Source: Treponema sp. (GTDB lineage Bacteria > Spirochaetota > Spirochaetia > Treponematales > Breznakiellaceae). Taken from it: a DNA stretch of 5,448 bases. The notes below the pieces were generated by a model. The model did no database searches. It was not told the origin of the DNA and worked only from the letters and a program-made list of their open reading frames with translations. Below, in pieces: positions 5,142 to 5,448 of this stretch. Position numbers and translations under genes: made by a program. How positions within the stretch are numbered: the first letter of the stretch is position 1; each line of letters begins with the position of its first letter. Location of the stretch: positions 1 through 5,448 of the forward strand of contig JAITBO010000418.1 in NCBI GenBank assembly GCA_031283505.1. The letters are read 5' to 3'.

Positions 5142-5448
5142 GTGTGCCCAGTATGGGCGGTAACCAGGCGGTGAAAGTCCGCTATGCGCTCGGTAGCAGG
5201 AAGTAGGGGACTAGAGGTCTCAAGCCAAGAGCAAGGGTGTCAGCGGGAACTTCGTTCCCGACGTGAGGTGGAATCTGAAGGAAGCTTGCGAATAATAGTT
5301 CGCCTGGCAAAATCCCGGACCCTCCCCCGCGAACCGGTGAGCGGGTTCTTAACAGGAATCGCATATAAGGCAGTACCGGGCGGACGAGCTTGCCTTACAA
5401 AGCGAAGTCCAATGCTACCCGAACCCTGATATGTAGATACGGCGGTTA
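5142..5448 (+). mobile_element. Group II intron, 5' part (domain I), truncated by the window end
   Basis: The 5' end GTGTGCCCAGTATGGGCGG fits the GUGYG start of bacterial group II introns. Characteristic conserved segments of a common LtrA-type bacterial lineage follow in order: GCGGTGAAAGTCCGC (5169-5183), GCTCGGTAGCAGGAA (5188-5202), GCAAGGGTGTC (5231-5241), GAATCTGAAGGAAGC (5271-5285), GGCAAAATCCCGG (5306-5318), GAATCGCATATAAGGC (5356-5371) and CGAAGTCCAATGCTACCCGAACCCTG (around 5402-5428). These belong to the ribozyme's domain I, which folds the catalytic RNA and holds the exon-binding sites. The reverse transcriptase/maturase ORF and domains V-VI would lie downstream. Frames read through this RNA are not genes. 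Identification is from remembered family sequence, not from an alignment. Confidence 0.85.
5207..5350 (+). repeat. Extra hairpins in peripheral loops of the intron
   Basis: Four local hairpins lie between conserved intron segments: GGGAC/GTCTC (5207-5221), CGGGAAC/GTTCCCG with a TTC loop (5244-5260), GCGAA/TTCGC (5288-5303) and CCCGC/GCGGG (5326-5345). The second has a GGAAC/GTTCC core like the palindromic units upstream. Compared with typical introns of this lineage, these positions look longer than usual, which suggests insertions tolerated in loops. Confidence 0.45.

Larger units (their letters stand above)
4995..5174 (+). other. Short open frame running into the group II intron; possible 5' exon or chance frame
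   Basis: An ATG at 4995 opens a frame (MRVCLNCPADNHRRAQYPLD...) that continues through the palindromic repeat as RRLEPEVPGAFGSLE and crosses the intron boundary at 5141/5142. It stops at TGA 5172-5174 inside the intron. No ribosome binding site is visible. The frame is also open upstream to about 4884. If real, codons 1-49 would be the 5' exon of an interrupted gene resuming after the intron, outside the window. I do not recognise the sequence and favour a chance frame. Confidence 0.22.

Noticed and set aside
5184..5429. Frames on both strands at 5182-5429
   Set aside because: They coincide with conserved ribozyme domain I of the group II intron. The intron-encoded protein starts downstream of this segment.

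Overview
The window looks like a chromosomal segment of a gut-type spirochaete, probably Treponema-like. The reasons are a loose lipobox on an exported flavoprotein, moderate GC with AT-rich intergenic DNA, and many small palindromic repeats. This is inference; no rRNA or other taxonomic marker is present.

Bases 1-2908 (+ strand) hold the 3' part of an FAD_binding_2 flavoprotein, then after about 150 bp a tight three-gene cluster: a NusG-domain-II membrane protein (EetA type), a Gx-transporter/HepS-I family membrane protein (EetB type) and a protein resembling an ECF transporter T subunit (FmnA-like). This trio matches the membrane components known from flavin-based extracellular electron transfer and extracytosolic flavinylation loci. 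Facing it on the - strand (2929-4383) is a complete exported fumarate-reductase-type flavoprotein with the full set of Fcc3-like catalytic residues. The likely picture is an envelope respiratory module: the trio passes quinol-derived electrons and/or flavin across the membrane, and one or both flavoproteins act as terminal reductases. No ApbE flavin transferase, FMN_bind protein or NADH dehydrogenase is in the window. The first flavoprotein lacks the canonical fumarate-reductase residues, so its substrate should differ.

Bases 4384-4605 are the upstream region of the - strand reductase: a possible promoter, three GC-rich hairpins, and a 59-codon ORF with its own ribosome binding site. Bases 4606-5141 are essentially repeat DNA. 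A 277-bp element with about 40-bp imperfect terminal inverted repeats (4621-4897) encloses a second inverted repeat of the ACCACAGAG type, which in turn encloses a 25-bp palindromic unit. Bases 4898-4994 are AT-rich and I see nothing there beyond a weak AGTTTC/GAAACT hairpin. Bases 4995-5141 hold a short open frame and pairing segments, ending in a second, expanded copy of the palindromic unit.

From 5142 to the window end is the 5' part of a group II intron (domain I). Its reverse transcriptase/maturase gene would lie beyond the window. Several peripheral stems of this intron carry extra hairpins. No tRNA, rRNA or CRISPR array was seen.
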